Shown here: one piece after another, positions 10,715 through 25,117 of the stretch
Position numbering within the stretch: position 1 is the stretch's first letter
How the letters are laid out: every line of letters begins with the position of its first letter
Assembly: GCF_003231305.1 (NCBI RefSeq)
Contig: NZ_QKVM01000002.1
Span: 144,155 to 208,154, forward strand
Direction: 5' to 3'
Source of the DNA: Pseudomonas sichuanensis
GTDB lineage: Bacteria; Pseudomonadota; Gammaproteobacteria; Pseudomonadales; Pseudomonadaceae
Length of the DNA stretch: 64,000 nt
Notes under the pieces: generated by a model
The model's input: the letters and a program-made list of their open reading frames with translations, nothing else
What the model was told of the DNA's origin: nothing
The model's database searches: none
Translations under genes and position numbers: made by a program

Positions 10715-11005
10715 TTAGTGGTGGTGGCCGCAGTCCGGGCCATGGACGTGATCGTCGTCATCACCGACCTCTGCCGGTTCCATTTCCAGTTGCAGGCTGA
10801 CCAGGTTGGTGGCCATCGGACGCAACAGCAGGTTGGCGTACTCGGTGTCGTTCTCGTCGACATCGACACCGATCAGCAGCTGGCCGCGGCCGTCCTGCTG
10901 GATCCACACTTCCTTGCCTTGCCAGACCACGGCAAAGCGCGTGCAGGAGGTTTCCAGCTGGGTGCCGTCTTCATCTTCCAGGATCAGGCGCAGGGCGTCG
11001 GACAT
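10715..11005 (-). CDS. Small conserved protein of the aru operon with His-rich tail
   Basis: This 96-residue acidic protein has no membrane segment or signal. The C-terminus [11 protein letters not shown], preceded by DDDD, looks like a metal-binding tail. It lies between aruB and aruE with tight spacing (15 and 10 bp), the place of the uncharacterised PA0900-type ORF in P. aeruginosa (recalled, not searched). AruE is a zinc enzyme, so a metal-delivery or stability role is conceivable, but that is inference. No catalytic motif was recognised. Confidence 0.8.
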   Translation of the reverse strand: MSDALRLILEDEDGTQLETSCTRFAVVWQGKEVWIQQDGRGQLLIGVDVDENDTEYANLLLRPMATNLVSLQLEMEPAEVGDDDDHVHGPDCGHHH

Positions 11006-11020
11006 TGCAATTTCTCTCTA

Positions 11021-12370
11021 TCAAGGTTGGCGTTGGAACGGATACACCGAGCCCAGCTTCATGATCTGGGTCAGCTCATCCAATGCCGTACGACATTCGA
11101 TCAGCAGTTGCGGGTCGGCCAAGTCCGCTTCGCCAAGGCGATCGCGGTAGTGCTTGTCGACCCACTGCACCAAGGTGTCGTACAGCGAGGCGGTCATGAT
11201 AACGCCTGGATTGACCGCCGCCAGTTCCGTTTCCTTCAAGGCCACGCGCAAACGCAGGCAAGCCGGGCCACCGCCGTTCTGCATGCTCTGCTTGAGGTCG
11301 AACACCTTGACCTCCTTCACCGGGCCGCCCTGGCTGGTCAGTTGCCCCAGGTACGCCCAGACGCGTTCGTTGTTGCGGCACTCTTCCGGCACCACCAGCA
11401 GCATGGAACCGTCGGCGCGGCTGAGCAGCTGGCTGTTGAACAGGTAGGAACGCACAGCGTCCTCCACCGTCACCGCCGAGCGCGGCACGCAGATGGCCTG
11501 GAACTGGCCACCCTTGCCGGCCAGTTTAGCCTGCAGCTGGCCGAGCACGGCGTCGGTCTCGAGGAAGGCGTCCTCGTGGTAGAACAGCACCTCGCCGTTG
11601 CCCACCGAGATCACATCGTTGTGGAACACGCCCTGGTCGATCACCGCCGGGTTCTGTTGAGCGTAGACCACGCCATCGTCGCGCAGGCCGTGCAGCCGGG
11701 CGACCGCCTGCGAAGCTTCCAGGGTCTGGCGCGCCGGGTACTTCTGCGGCGCCGGATAGCGGCTGTCGAAAGCGCTGCGGCCATAGACGAAGAACTCGAC
11801 GCCGGCATCGCCGTAATTTCGGCAGAACCGCGTGTGGTTGGCCGCGCCTTCGTCACCGAACTGCGCCACCGCCGGCAGCGCAGCATGGTGGGCGAAGTGC
11901 TTGTCGTCATTGAACATGGCCCCCAGCACACGGCTGGTGGTCGGGTGTTCGATACTGCGGTGGTATTTGCAGTTGAGGTTGGCGGCAGTGAAGTGCACGC
12001 GGCCGTCGGCGGTGTCGGCGCTGGGGCTGACCGTGGCGGCGTTGGCCACCCACATGCTCGAGGCCGAGCAACTGGCGACCAGCAACGGCATGGCTTCTTT
12101 CGCCGCGCGGCGGATCACCTCGGCGTCGCTGCCGGTGAAGCCCAGGCTGCGCAGGGCAGCCACATCCGGGCGCTCCTGCGGCGCCAGCACGCCCTGCTGG
12201 AAGCCCATTTCCATCAGCGCCTTCATCTTGGCCAGGCCCTGGCGCGCCGCTTCGCGCGGGTTGGAGCCCTGCTGGCTGTTGCTTTGTGACGCCACGTTGC
12301 CGTAGGACAAGCCACCGTAATTGTGGGTCGGCCCCACCAGGCCATCAAAATTCACTTCGTAGGATTTCAT
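11021..12370 (-). CDS. astB: N-succinylarginine dihydrolase AruB/AstB
   Basis: This 449-residue protein starts [20 protein letters not shown], the AstB hallmark. It has the amidinotransferase/dihydrolase beta-propeller fold, with a His-containing [12 protein letters not shown] segment and the catalytic Cys in [11 protein letters not shown]. It converts N2-succinylarginine to N2-succinylornithine, CO2 and two NH3, step two of the pathway. The ATG at 12370 was chosen over one two codons earlier. It follows aruD by 23 bp. Confidence 0.97.
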   Translation of the reverse strand: MKSYEVNFDGLVGPTHNYGGLSYGNVASQSNSQQGSNPREAARQGLAKMKALMEMGFQQGVLAPQERPDVAALRSLGFTGSDAEVIRRAAKEAMPLLVASCSASSMWVANAATVSPSADTADGRVHFTAANLNCKYHRSIEHPTTSRVLGAMFNDDKHFAHHAALPAVAQFGDEGAANHTRFCRNYGDAGVEFFVYGRSAFDSRYPAPQKYPARQTLEASQAVARLHGLRDDGVVYAQQNPAVIDQGVFHNDVISVGNGEVLFYHEDAFLETDAVLGQLQAKLAGKGGQFQAICVPRSAVTVEDAVRSYLFNSQLLSRADGSMLLVVPEECRNNERVWAYLGQLTSQGGPVKEVKVFDLKQSMQNGGGPACLRLRVALKETELAAVNPGVIMTASLYDTLVQWVDKHYRDRLGEADLADPQLLIECRTALDELTQIMKLGSVYPFQRQP

Positions 12371-12393
12371 CGGCAAGGCTCCGAGACCTGTTG

Positions 12394-13857
<1,464 letters not shown>

Positions 13858-14886
13858 TTACTGAGCCTCCCGGCCGGCGGACAGCGGCACCGCGCGCACA
13901 TTGTCGCCGGCGCCCAGGCGCAGGCGCTTGGCGGTCAGCGGATCGACCACCAGGGTGCCTGCGGCAAGGCGCGCCGGCGCGGCAGTGATGCGGCAGTCTT
14001 CGCGCTTGCGGTTGTGAATGATGTAAGGGGTGGCGTCGTCACCCGGGGTGCCGACAGCCAGCACCAGGGTTTCGCTTTCACGCACTGCACGGATCTTCGA
14101 GGTTTCGCACTCGATGGCCGGGCCTGCGTCGAAGATGTCGACATACCCCTGGTAGTTGAAGCCTTCGCGCTTGAGCATGGCCAGCGCAGGCTCGGTGTCG
14201 GTGTGCACGCGGCCGATCACGTCGCGCGCAGCCTGCGACAGGAAGCAGGTGTACAACGGGAACTTGGGCATCAGTTCGGCGATGAACGACTTGTTGCCTA
14301 CCCCGGTGAGGTAGTCGGCCTGGCTGAACTCCATCTTGAAGAAGTGCCGGCCCAGGCTTTCCCAGAACGGCGAGCGCCCGGATTCATCGGACATGCCGCG
14401 CATCTCGGCGATGATCTTGTTGCCGAACAGTTGCGGGAACTCGGCGATGAACAGCATCCGCGCCTTGGACAGCAGCCGGCCGTTGAGGCCGCTGCGATAG
14501 TCGCTGCGCAGGAACAACGAGCACAGCTCGGAGTTGCCGGTCAGGTCGTTGGCCAGGAACAGCGTGGGGATTTCGCGGTAGATGCCCAGTTCCTGCGAGG
14601 CGCTGACGGTCAGCCCTACCCGGTAGTTGTACCAGGGCTCGCGTAAACCGACGGCGCCGGCGATGGCACTGATGCCGACCACCAGGCCTTCGTCGTTCTC
14701 CAGCACGAACAGGTAGTCGGTGTCGCCGCGCTCGGCTTCACCGCGGAAGCTCTTCTCGGCCCAGCCGACACGCTGGCCGAGGCGCTCTTCGTTGGCCGGG
14801 AGCGTGGTCAGCCCGGTGGTGCCGGTGCTGCGGGCCAATTCGATCAGCGCGGGTAAATCGCTGCTGCGTACAGGACGAACGATCAT
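13858..14886 (-). CDS. aruG: Arginine N-succinyltransferase, beta subunit AruG
   Basis: This 342-residue AstA-fold (GNAT-like) protein starts MIVRPVRSSDLPAL. Conserved blocks are LIELARSTGTTGLTTLP, GRSPFWESLGRHFF and IFDAGPAIECE. Pseudomonads use two homologous subunits, AruF and AruG, where enterobacteria have one AstA. The complex transfers succinyl from succinyl-CoA to the alpha-amino group of arginine or ornithine. It lies 55 bp after aruF and directly against aruD. Confidence 0.95.
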   Translation of the reverse strand: MIVRPVRSSDLPALIELARSTGTTGLTTLPANEERLGQRVGWAEKSFRGEAERGDTDYLFVLENDEGLVVGISAIAGAVGLREPWYNYRVGLTVSASQELGIYREIPTLFLANDLTGNSELCSLFLRSDYRSGLNGRLLSKARMLFIAEFPQLFGNKIIAEMRGMSDESGRSPFWESLGRHFFKMEFSQADYLTGVGNKSFIAELMPKFPLYTCFLSQAARDVIGRVHTDTEPALAMLKREGFNYQGYVDIFDAGPAIECETSKIRAVRESETLVLAVGTPGDDATPYIIHNRKREDCRITAAPARLAAGTLVVDPLTAKRLRLGAGDNVRAVPLSAGREAQ

Positions 14887-14941
14887 GCTATCTCCTTGTG
14901 CGGCGGTCTGTGCCCGCCGCGAAACTCTCTGTTCCGGCTTA

Positions 14942-15961
14942 TCAGACCGCTACCAGGCGCACGCTGGCACCCTCGCCGACGCCCAGGGCATCGGCGGCTT
15001 CGCTGTTCAGGCTGACCGGCTTGCCCGGCACCCAGTCAAGCTCCAGCAGCACCGCGCGGTAATCCTGCAACTGGCCGTTGCACACCAGGTACGGGCGGCC
15101 GCCCTTGACCGGCGCTTCGTCGAGCTTGACCGGCACCACACGGCTCTGGGCGATCGAACGGATGCCCGAAGCACGGGCATGCAGGGTCGGGCCGCCGTCG
15201 AAGATGTCGATGTAGTGCTCGGTCTCGAAGCCCTCACGCATGAGGATGTCGAAGGTGATCTGCGCACGCGGGTGCACCTGGCCCATCGCTTCCTGGGCCT
15301 CATCGTGCAGCAGCGGCACATAGATCGGGTAGTGCGGCATCAGCTCGGCCAGGAAGGTACGGCTCTTCAGGCCGCACAGGCGCTCGGCGTCGGCGTAGTT
15401 GAGGTCGAAGAAGTTGCGCCCGATGGCATCCCAGAACGGCGACTCGCCCTGCTCGTCGCTGTAGCCGACGATTTCGGTCACCACCGACTCGGCGAAACGC
15501 TCCGGGTGCGCGGCCATGAACAGCAGGCGGCCACGCGAGTTGAGTTCGGCGAAGGCGCTGTTCACCAGCTCCGGCAGCACATAGAAGCTGGTCAGCAGGC
15601 TGTTGCCGGTGAGGTCGTGGCACAGCGACAGGACGTGGATCTTGTTGTGGATCTTCAGCTCGCGCGAGGCATGCACGAAGGTCTCGTTGCGAAAGCTGTA
15701 GAACGGCTCGGAGTAGCCGGCAGAGGCGACGATGGCCGAGCAGCCGACCAGCTTGCCGGTGGCGCTGTCTTCGAGCACGAAAAAGTAGCTCTCTTCGCCA
15801 TTGAAGCTCACTTCAGCGGCGAAGGAGGTTTCCGAGGCGGCGATCTTGTCGCCCAGGCGACCGGCATCGTCCGGCAGCGAGGTGACACCAATGGGGCTGT
15901 CGGCAGCCATGCGCTGCACTTCGTTCAGATCAGCCATTTGCGCGGGGCGCATCACCAGCAT
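14942..15961 (-). CDS. aruF: Arginine/ornithine N-succinyltransferase, alpha subunit AruF
   Basis: This 339-residue protein is homologous to AruG along its whole length (start MLVMRPAQMADLNEVQRMA; GESPFWDAIGRNFFDL; IFDGGPTLHAR). It pairs with AruG to form the first enzyme of the succinyltransferase pathway. A GAGTGA-type ribosome site precedes the ATG. A 150-bp gap separates it from aruC, longer than elsewhere in the operon. Confidence 0.95.
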   Translation of the reverse strand: MLVMRPAQMADLNEVQRMAADSPIGVTSLPDDAGRLGDKIAASETSFAAEVSFNGEESYFFVLEDSATGKLVGCSAIVASAGYSEPFYSFRNETFVHASRELKIHNKIHVLSLCHDLTGNSLLTSFYVLPELVNSAFAELNSRGRLLFMAAHPERFAESVVTEIVGYSDEQGESPFWDAIGRNFFDLNYADAERLCGLKSRTFLAELMPHYPIYVPLLHDEAQEAMGQVHPRAQITFDILMREGFETEHYIDIFDGGPTLHARASGIRSIAQSRVVPVKLDEAPVKGGRPYLVCNGQLQDYRAVLLELDWVPGKPVSLNSEAADALGVGEGASVRLVAV

Positions 15962-16110
15962 GGTGTCACTCCTTTCGGGAAAGCGCGCCGATCAATCGGC
16001 ACGGGAAAACAGCGGGCACGCGCCACTACCTGCAAGCAGGTGCCCGCATTGAAATTCTGGATTCGCCCGCCCTGATCATGCTCAGGGCGGGCGACGGGAC
16101 TACCGGGCGA

Positions 16111-17476
<1,366 letters not shown>

Positions 17477-17559
17477 AACAGTGTCGCAATCGCGCAGTGT
17501 AACGGCAGCGGGGGAATGGGTGAACGGGTGTTCACATCAACAAAGGCGACTCACCTGTG

Positions 17560-17656
17560 CCGGCCCCTTCGCGGGTAAACCCGCTCCCACAGGGACCGCA
17601 CAAACATCGAATGCTGCACAGGCTCTGTAGGAGCGGGTTTACCCGCGAAGAGGCCG
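17560..17656. repeat. Canonical P. putida REP pair
   Basis: Inverted arms containing CGCGGGTAAACCCGCTCC, with the flanking CCGGCC, surround 25-30 bp. The core corresponds to the REP described for P. putida. It lies between argR and the aruC promoter. Confidence 0.9.
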
Positions 17657-17674
17657 ACACAGGCAATAAAGAAA

Positions 17675-18655
17675 TCAGCCCTTCTCGGCAGGCGCCGAGC
17701 TGAGCTCGAACGGGCTGCTGCTGCGGCGCTGGTTGCGGTCTTCACGCGGCGTTGCGCCAAAGAAGTTGCGGTACGCACTGGAGAAGTGCGGCCCGGAGGA
17801 GAACCCACACGACAGGCCAATCTGGATGATCGACTTGCTGGTCTGCATCAGCATCTGCCGCGCCTTGTTCAGGCGCAGCTCCAGGTAATACTGGCTGGGC
17901 ACCCGGTTGAGGTACTGCTTGAAGATCCGCTCCAACTGGCGACGGGACACGCACACATGCTGGGCGATCTCGTCGGTGGTCAGCGGCTCTTCGATATTGG
18001 CCTCCATCAGCAGCACCGCCTGGGTGAGCTTCGGATGGCTGGAACCCAGGCGGTTCTGCAGCGGGATACGCTGACGCTCACCCCCTTCACGAATGCGCTC
18101 GACCACCAGCTCTTCGGATACCGCACCGGCCAGTTCGGCACCGTGGTCACGCGCCAGCACCGCCAGCAACAGGTCGGTCACCGCCATGCCGCCACAGGCG
18201 GTCAGGCGGTCCCGATCCCAGTCGAACAGGTGGCTGGTGGCGATCACCTTGGGGAACCGCTCGGCAAAATCGTCCTGCCAGCGCCAGTGCACCGCGGCGC
18301 GGTAACCATCGAGCAGCCCCATCGCCGCCAGCGGATAGACCCCGGCGGACAGGCCACCGACCATGCAGCCACTGCGCGCCAGCTGCTTTAGTGCGGCCGA
18401 CAGCGCCGAACTGATTGCCGCCGGCGGCTCGTCGGCCAGCAGGAACAACTTCTGGCAACCTTCCAGGCGGCCGTTCCAGGCCTCGCCCGGCAGGCGCCAG
18501 GCGCCTTCATGCCCGGCCTCGGCCTGCAAGTAGACCAGCTCGTAGACCACTTCCGGATGTACCCGCTGGGCCACCTGCAACACCTCGTCGGCCAACGCCA
18601 GGGTCAGCGGCTTGGTGCTGGGCCAGATGAGAAATCCGATTCGCTGGGTGGTCAT
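17675..18655 (-). CDS. argR: ArgR, AraC/GlxA-type arginine-responsive regulator
   Basis: This 326-residue protein starts MTTQRIGFLIWPSTKP. Residues 1-190 form a DJ-1/GATase-like domain. The C-terminal about 100 residues are an AraC HTH pair (TDEIAQHVCVSRRQLERIF and SIIQIGLSCGFSSGPHFS). Pseudomonas ArgR, unrelated to E. coli ArgR, activates aru and aot operons and represses arginine synthesis in response to arginine. It is the last gene after aotP on the same strand (about 100 bp gap), so it should be autoregulated through the aotJ promoter. Residue 1 was set by family length. Confidence 0.95.
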   Translation of the reverse strand: MTTQRIGFLIWPSTKPLTLALADEVLQVAQRVHPEVVYELVYLQAEAGHEGAWRLPGEAWNGRLEGCQKLFLLADEPPAAISSALSAALKQLARSGCMVGGLSAGVYPLAAMGLLDGYRAAVHWRWQDDFAERFPKVIATSHLFDWDRDRLTACGGMAVTDLLLAVLARDHGAELAGAVSEELVVERIREGGERQRIPLQNRLGSSHPKLTQAVLLMEANIEEPLTTDEIAQHVCVSRRQLERIFKQYLNRVPSQYYLELRLNKARQMLMQTSKSIIQIGLSCGFSSGPHFSSAYRNFFGATPREDRNQRRSSSPFELSSAPAEKG

Positions 18656-18757
18656 AGGGCGTGGTCCGAAACCTGGAGGGGAAGGTTCGCGCTCGTGGCG
18701 CCAAGGCATGCCGCGCGCGTTGCGCAGCATGCCCCATTATGGTGCAAAGTGCAGCCT

Positions 18758-19522
18758 TTACTTCAGGCTACCGGAGAGGAACTGCTTGAGTCGTTCGGAC
18801 TGCGGATTGACCAGCACTTCACGCGGGCAGCCGCGCTCTTCCACCAGGCCTTTGTGCAGGAACACCAGCTGGTTGGAGACTTCACGGGCAAAGCCCATCT
18901 CGTGGGTGACCACCACCATGGTGCGGCCTTCCTGGGCCAGCGACTGCATCACCTTGAGCACATCGCCCACCAGCTCAGGGTCCAATGCCGAGGTCGGCTC
19001 GTCGAACAGCATCACCTCGGGCTCCATGGCCAGGGCGCGGGCGATGGCCACACGCTGCTGCTCGCCGCCGGACATGTGCCCGGGGAACGCATCCTTGCGA
19101 TGGGCGACACCGACCTTGTTCAGGTAGTGCTCGGCCTTTTCCAGCGCTTCCTTCTTGTTCACGCCCAGCACATGCACCGGGGCCTCGATGACGTTCTCCA
19201 GCGCAGTCATGTGCGACCACAGGTTGAAGTGCTGGAACACCATCGACAGGCGCGAACGCATGCGCTGCAACTGTTTCGGGTCGGCGGCCTTGAGCGCGCC
19301 GTCCTTGCCGGCCACCAGCTTGAGCTCTTCGTTGTTGAGCAGGATCCGGCCGGCATGCGGCTGCTCGAGCATGTTGATGCAACGCAGGAAGGTCGATTTG
19401 CCCGAGCCACTGGAGCCGATGATGCTGATCACGTCGCCTGCCTTGGCTTCGAGGGAGATGCCCTTGAGCACCTCGTGGCTGCCGTAGCGCTTGTGCAGGT
19501 CTTGGATTTGAAGTTTGTACAT
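18758..19522 (-). CDS. aotP: Arginine/ornithine ABC transporter ATPase AotP
   Basis: This 254-residue ABC ATPase has Walker [10 protein letters not shown], the Q-loop region MVFQHFNLW, signature MSGGEQQR, Walker [15 protein letters not shown] and H-loop VVTHEM. It energises the polar amino acid importer formed with AotQ and AotM and the binding protein AotJ. The start [14 protein letters not shown] was chosen over an upstream in-frame codon. It follows aotM by 22 bp, without the aotO gene present at this spot in P. aeruginosa. Confidence 0.95.
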   Translation of the reverse strand: MYKLQIQDLHKRYGSHEVLKGISLEAKAGDVISIIGSSGSGKSTFLRCINMLEQPHAGRILLNNEELKLVAGKDGALKAADPKQLQRMRSRLSMVFQHFNLWSHMTALENVIEAPVHVLGVNKKEALEKAEHYLNKVGVAHRKDAFPGHMSGGEQQRVAIARALAMEPEVMLFDEPTSALDPELVGDVLKVMQSLAQEGRTMVVVTHEMGFAREVSNQLVFLHKGLVEERGCPREVLVNPQSERLKQFLSGSLK

Positions 19523-19544
19523 GCTGTCGGTTCTCACAGAGCGG

Positions 19545-20243
19545 TCAGTGCTTGCGCGGCGCCAGGTAGCCGAGCCAGCGGCGTTCGGCCATCTTGAACA
19601 GGCGCACCAGGATGAAGGTCAGGCACAGGTAGAACACGCCCGCCGTGATGTAGGCCTCGAAAGGCAGGTAGTACTGGGCATTGACCGTGCGCGCAGCGCC
19701 GGTGATGTCGATCAGGGTGACGATCGACGCCAGGCTGGTGGTCTGCAGCATCATGATCACCTCGTTGCTGTACTGCGGCAACGCACGGCGCAGCGCCGAC
19801 GGCAGCAGGATGCGACGGTACATCTTGAAGCGCGACATGCCGATCGCCTTGGCGGCTTCGATCTCGCCATGGGGCGTGGCCTTGAGGCTGCCGGCGATGA
19901 TCTCGGCGGTGTAGGCGCTGGTGTTGATGGCGAACGCCAGGCAGGCGCAGAAGGTCGCACTGGATAGCCACGGCCACAGGAAGCTTTCGCGCACCGCCTC
20001 GAACTGGGCCAGGCCGTAGTAGATCAGGAACAGCTGCACCAGCATCGGCGTGCCGCGAATGACGTAGGTGTACAACCAGGCGGTCATGTTCACCACCGGC
20101 TGCTTCGATACCCGCATCAAGCCCAGCGGGATGGCCGCCAGCAGGCCGAACAGCAGCGACAGCGCCAGCAGCTTCAGCGTGGTCAGCAGGCCGCCCAGGT
20201 ACAGCGGCATGGCTTCCCAGATGACGTTGTAGTCAAAGATCAT
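19545..20243 (-). CDS. aotM: Arginine/ornithine ABC transporter permease AotM
   Basis: This 232-residue HisM/HisQ-type permease has five predicted membrane helices and the EAA loop [20 protein letters not shown] that docks on the ATPase. Its start overlaps the aotQ stop by 4 bp (ATGA), so translation is coupled. It works as a heterodimer with AotQ in the inner membrane. Confidence 0.95.
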   Translation of the reverse strand: MIFDYNVIWEAMPLYLGGLLTTLKLLALSLLFGLLAAIPLGLMRVSKQPVVNMTAWLYTYVIRGTPMLVQLFLIYYGLAQFEAVRESFLWPWLSSATFCACLAFAINTSAYTAEIIAGSLKATPHGEIEAAKAIGMSRFKMYRRILLPSALRRALPQYSNEVIMMLQTTSLASIVTLIDITGAARTVNAQYYLPFEAYITAGVFYLCLTFILVRLFKMAERRWLGYLAPRKH

Positions 20244-20929
20244 AGTTCAACCACCTTGACGCCAACCGAGTAGCGCTTCTCGAGATACTTCAACGCCAGC
20301 AGCGAGACACTGGTCAACACCAGGTACAGCGCTGCCACCGCCAGGAAGAAGGTGAAGGGTTCGCGGGTGGCATCGGCCGCCTGCTTGGCCTTGAACATCA
20401 TGTCCTGCAGGCCGACCACCGAAATCAGCGCGGTCGCCTTGGTCAGCACCAGCCAGTTGTTGGTGAAGCCCGGGATCGCCAGGCGGATCATCTGCGGCAC
20501 CATGATGCGGAAGAACACTTGCAGGTTGCTCATGCCATACGCCGCACCGGCCTCGGCCTGCCCCTTGGGGATGCCCAGGAAAGCGCCGCGGAAGGTTTCC
20601 GACAGGTAGGCCCCGAAGATGAAGCCCAGGGTGCCGATACCGGCCACCAGCGGGTTCAGGTCGATGTAGTCGTCATAGCCCAGCAGCGGTGCCAGCCGGT
20701 TGAGCAGGTCCTGGCCGCCGTAGAAGATCAGCAGGATCAACACCAGGTCAGGGATGCCACGGATCACCGTGGAATACAGGTCACCCAGCCAGGCCAGCCA
20801 GCGCACCGGCGACAAGCGCAGCGCCACACCGATCAGGCCGAGGACGATGGCCAGGGCCATCGACGACAGGGCGAGCTGCAGCGTCAGCCACGCCCCATCG
20901 AGGATGACTGCCCCATAGCCTTTCAACAT
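20240..20929 (-). CDS. aotQ: Arginine/ornithine ABC transporter permease AotQ
   Basis: This 229-residue permease of the same family as AotM starts MLKGYGAVILDGAWLTLQLA. The EAA loop is AGAAYGMSNLQVFFRIMVPQ. It overlaps aotM by 4 bp and lies 91 bp after aotJ, a spacing that often holds a processing or attenuating structure between a highly expressed binding protein and its permeases. The segment 20936-21001 contains the near inverted words ATGGTGCAAAC and TTTGCACCAT, which could form it. Confidence 0.95.
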   Translation of the reverse strand: MLKGYGAVILDGAWLTLQLALSSMALAIVLGLIGVALRLSPVRWLAWLGDLYSTVIRGIPDLVLILLIFYGGQDLLNRLAPLLGYDDYIDLNPLVAGIGTLGFIFGAYLSETFRGAFLGIPKGQAEAGAAYGMSNLQVFFRIMVPQMIRLAIPGFTNNWLVLTKATALISVVGLQDMMFKAKQAADATREPFTFFLAVAALYLVLTSVSLLALKYLEKRYSVGVKVVEL

Positions 20930-20962
20930 GATTGCAATTCCTCAGGGCTTGGGAATGAAAAA

Positions 20963-20997
20963 TGGTGCAAACCTCAGAGATTCTGCTGTTTGCACCA
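20963..20997. other. Hairpin between aotJ and aotQ
   Basis: AATGGTGCAAAC and GTTTGCACCATT form an almost perfect stem of about 12 bp in the aotJ-aotQ gap. Such stems usually stabilise the upstream binding-protein mRNA and lower permease expression. There is no T run for termination. Confidence 0.6.
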
Positions 20998-21020
20998 TTG
21001 CACAGGTGAAACCCGACGTC

Positions 21021-21806
21021 TTACTGAGCGTCAGGGCCGTAGATGTCGAAGTTGAAGTACTTCTTCTCGATCTCTTTGTACTTGCCGTTGGCGCGGATCG
21101 CGTCGATGGCCTTGTTGATGCGCTCGCGGTTGGCGTCGTCACCCTTGCGCACGGCGATACCCACGCCATCACCGAAGTACTTCACATCGGTGAACGATGG
21201 GCCGACGAAGGCGAAGCCCTTGCCGGCGTCGGTTTTCAGGAAACCGTCTTCGAGCAGGGTGGCATCGGCCACGGTACCGTCGAGGCGACCGGCCGCCACG
21301 TCCAGGTAGATTTCGTTCTGGGTGCCGTAAGGCACGACGGTAGCGCCTTTCGGGGCCAGGACTTCCTTGGCGAAGCGGTCGTGGATCGAGCCACGCTGCA
21401 CACCGATTTTCTTGCCCTTGAGTTCGTCCAGGCTGGCGCTGACGGTGGTGCCTTCCTTCATCACCAGGCGAGCTGGGGTGAGGTAGTAGCGCTTGGTGAA
21501 GTCGACCGACTTCTTGCGATCGTCAGTGATCGACATGGACGACAGGATGGCGTCGATCTTGCGCACTTTCAGTGCCGGGATCAGGCCATCGAATTCCTGC
21601 TCGACCCAGGTGCACTTGGCTTTCATCTCTTCGCACAGCGCGTTGCCGATGTCGTAGTCGAAGCCGGCGATGCTGCCGTCGGGTTGCTTGAAGGCGAAGG
21701 GTGGGTAAGCGGCTTCGATACCGATCTTCAACGGCTTCTCATCGGCCTGCGATACCAGGGAAAACACGGAAAGCGCCAGGGCGCCAAGCAGTGCAAGCTT
21801 CTTCAT
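21021..21806 (-). CDS. aotJ: Arginine/ornithine-binding periplasmic protein AotJ
   Basis: This 261-residue family 3 solute-binding protein has a classical signal peptide, [16 protein letters not shown], cleaved near SQADE. The mature protein begins with [19 protein letters not shown], and the ligand Asp/Arg region ([23 protein letters not shown]) is intact. It delivers arginine/ornithine to AotQMP. A short GAGTTACC-type site precedes the ATG. It is the first gene of the aot-argR operon. Confidence 0.95.
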   Translation of the reverse strand: MKKLALLGALALSVFSLVSQADEKPLKIGIEAAYPPFAFKQPDGSIAGFDYDIGNALCEEMKAKCTWVEQEFDGLIPALKVRKIDAILSSMSITDDRKKSVDFTKRYYLTPARLVMKEGTTVSASLDELKGKKIGVQRGSIHDRFAKEVLAPKGATVVPYGTQNEIYLDVAAGRLDGTVADATLLEDGFLKTDAGKGFAFVGPSFTDVKYFGDGVGIAVRKGDDANRERINKAIDAIRANGKYKEIEKKYFNFDIYGPDAQ

Positions 21807-21929
21807 CAGGTAACTCCATCGGTACGGGGCAATACAAGGCAGGTGTAACGGCTGCCCGATATGCGAATGGGTACAACGCGAGCCGCGCAGGTTTCGACCA
21901 AGGTCGCAGACCACGAGCGAGTGAGTGGC

Positions 21930-21983
21930 ATTTTAGCGACAGCCCGGTAGTCGATATTTCTTCAAAGCGACAACTAGTTACAG
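21930..21983 (-). promoter_or_regulatory. aotJ promoter with ArgR operator
   Basis: On the minus strand CTGTAACTAGTTGTCGC (21967-21983) continues as TGTCGC-N8-AA. A second TGTCGC lies 31 bp further down, directly before -10 TAAAAT (21930-21935). The first TGTCGC is 31 bp from the -10, exactly as at aruC. The 17-nt word differs from the aruC copy at one base. Confidence 0.7.
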
Positions 21984-22254
21984 AAGCGCTTGAAACCGCG
22001 GCGGGCGATATTGACAGCTCTCGCTGATTATGCAAGAGCAAAAGAGAAATAACCTATATCCAAAGCAATAAGCGCGCCTATTATTGGCAAACCCTTGTAT
22101 TCCGGCAAGTGCAGCGTGCCACGGTGCATGAAATGGCCGAAAAATCGCACCGCGATGCGCCACGGATGTTTCCACAAGCCCCATTTCTGTGCGAAACCAC
22201 CTACAGCCACGGTTACCGATGAATGTCGGGTAACAGTCCATTCAGTAAAGCAAA

Positions 22255-22280
22255 AACCCCGCCGGTTGCCCGGCGGGGTT
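22255..22280 (-). terminator. Terminator downstream of acs
   Basis: AACCCCGCCGG, loop TTGC, CCGGCGGGGTT make a perfect 11-bp stem followed on the minus strand by TTT. A T-rich stretch is also present on the plus side. The rest of 21984-22297 shows no gene. Confidence 0.88.
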
Positions 22281-22297
22281 TGTTTTGAAGAAAAGCC

Positions 22298-22362
22298 ATC
22301 GCGGGGCAAGCCCGCTCCCACAGTATCGGATGACCACCGTGGGAGCGGGCTTGCCCCGCGAT
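22298..22362. repeat. REP pair, GCGGGCTTGCCCCGC type
   Basis: Two inverted arms are separated by about 17 bp, directly after the acs stop and before its terminator. Confidence 0.9.
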
Positions 22363-22370
22363 CAGACAGA

Positions 22371-24332
<1,962 letters not shown>

Positions 24333-24741
24333 CTGTGTTACCTCGGTGTAATAGTTGTTTTTGTATGGAACCGTTTGTAACTGTACCAGAGCGGCAAAAG
24401 CCATTCGACGTTGGTAGTAACGCGTCCCAGCGAAGCCCGGCCCACCAGGCTCGACCGCTCTAACTCATGGCACACAGCCATCCGCGAGAAAAACCGGAGC
24501 ATGCTGCCAAGGGATTGTTACAGATTCTGTCAAAAGACTTTATCAAAACCCCCTCTGTTTCGGCCGCGGTCACCCTCCTAAAATTCAACTCGCCAGCAAC
24601 GGCAACGCGATTAACTTCTGGTTACAGCCCCCACGAAGGCAAAGTTGATCCGCACCTCATCCTGATAGTTGAACAACCGTTGTACTCGCGGCGCCACAAG
24701 CGCCGCGTGCCCCCTCACGACCTTAGACAGGTAAATAGAAA
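24333..24741. promoter_or_regulatory. Divergent promoter region acsA / DUF2790 gene
   Basis: This 409-bp gap is AT-richer than its surroundings. It should hold both promoters. An ORF of 92 codons on the plus strand at 24467 has no ribosome site or recognisable protein character. No clear operator was seen. Confidence 0.4.
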
Positions 24742-24996
24742 ATGAAAGCTTTACTGGTATTGGTACTTGGCAGTCTTTGCGGCGCGGCAATGGCCGGCGA
24801 GGCAAAAGATGCCGAGCAGATTCCGGTTGAACAGTACAGTTATTCGCAGCACCTGGACATCGCCCGCGTTATTTCCATGAGCGAAGTGCCCAATGTCTGC
24901 GAAGTGGTGCCGGCCCGTATGACCTACGAGGACTCTCAGGGCCAGAAGCACATTCTCGAATACCGCGTGATGGGCAACGGTTGCTCCAACGGCTGA
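24742..24996 (+). CDS. DUF2790 family small periplasmic protein
   Basis: This 84-residue protein has a signal peptide (MKALLVLVLGSLCGAAMAGE). The mature part of about 65 residues carries two cysteines (PNVCEVV and GNGCSNG) that could form a disulfide, and the DUF2790 pattern of a Tyr/His-rich YSYSQHLDIARVI followed by VP..C.VVPARMTYEDSQG. Pseudomonads have several such proteins, and some are induced by copper or stress; function is unknown. An AGGTAAATAG-like site precedes the ATG. Confidence 0.85.
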   Translation: MKALLVLVLGSLCGAAMAGEAKDAEQIPVEQYSYSQHLDIARVISMSEVPNVCEVVPARMTYEDSQGQKHILEYRVMGNGCSNG

Positions 24997-25024
24997 CCCC
25001 CTGAATTAGGGCCCGCCAGGGCCC

Positions 25025-25090
25025 ATCGCGGGGCAAGCCCGCTCCCACGAGCCTTGCTCAGACTTCGTGGGAGCGGGCTTGCCCCGCGAT
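25025..25090. repeat. REP pair, GCGGGCTTGCCCCGC type
   Basis: Inverted arms lie between the convergent DUF2790 gene and phhR, with a spacer of about 20 bp. Confidence 0.9.
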
Positions 25091-25117
25091 GCGTTTTACG
25101 ACTTATAAATTCCGGAC

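Noticed and set aside
24467..24745. A 92-codon ORF between acsA and the DUF2790 gene
   Set aside because: No ribosome site, unusual composition and it overlaps the ribosome site and start of the DUF2790 gene; judged a chance frame in a promoter region.
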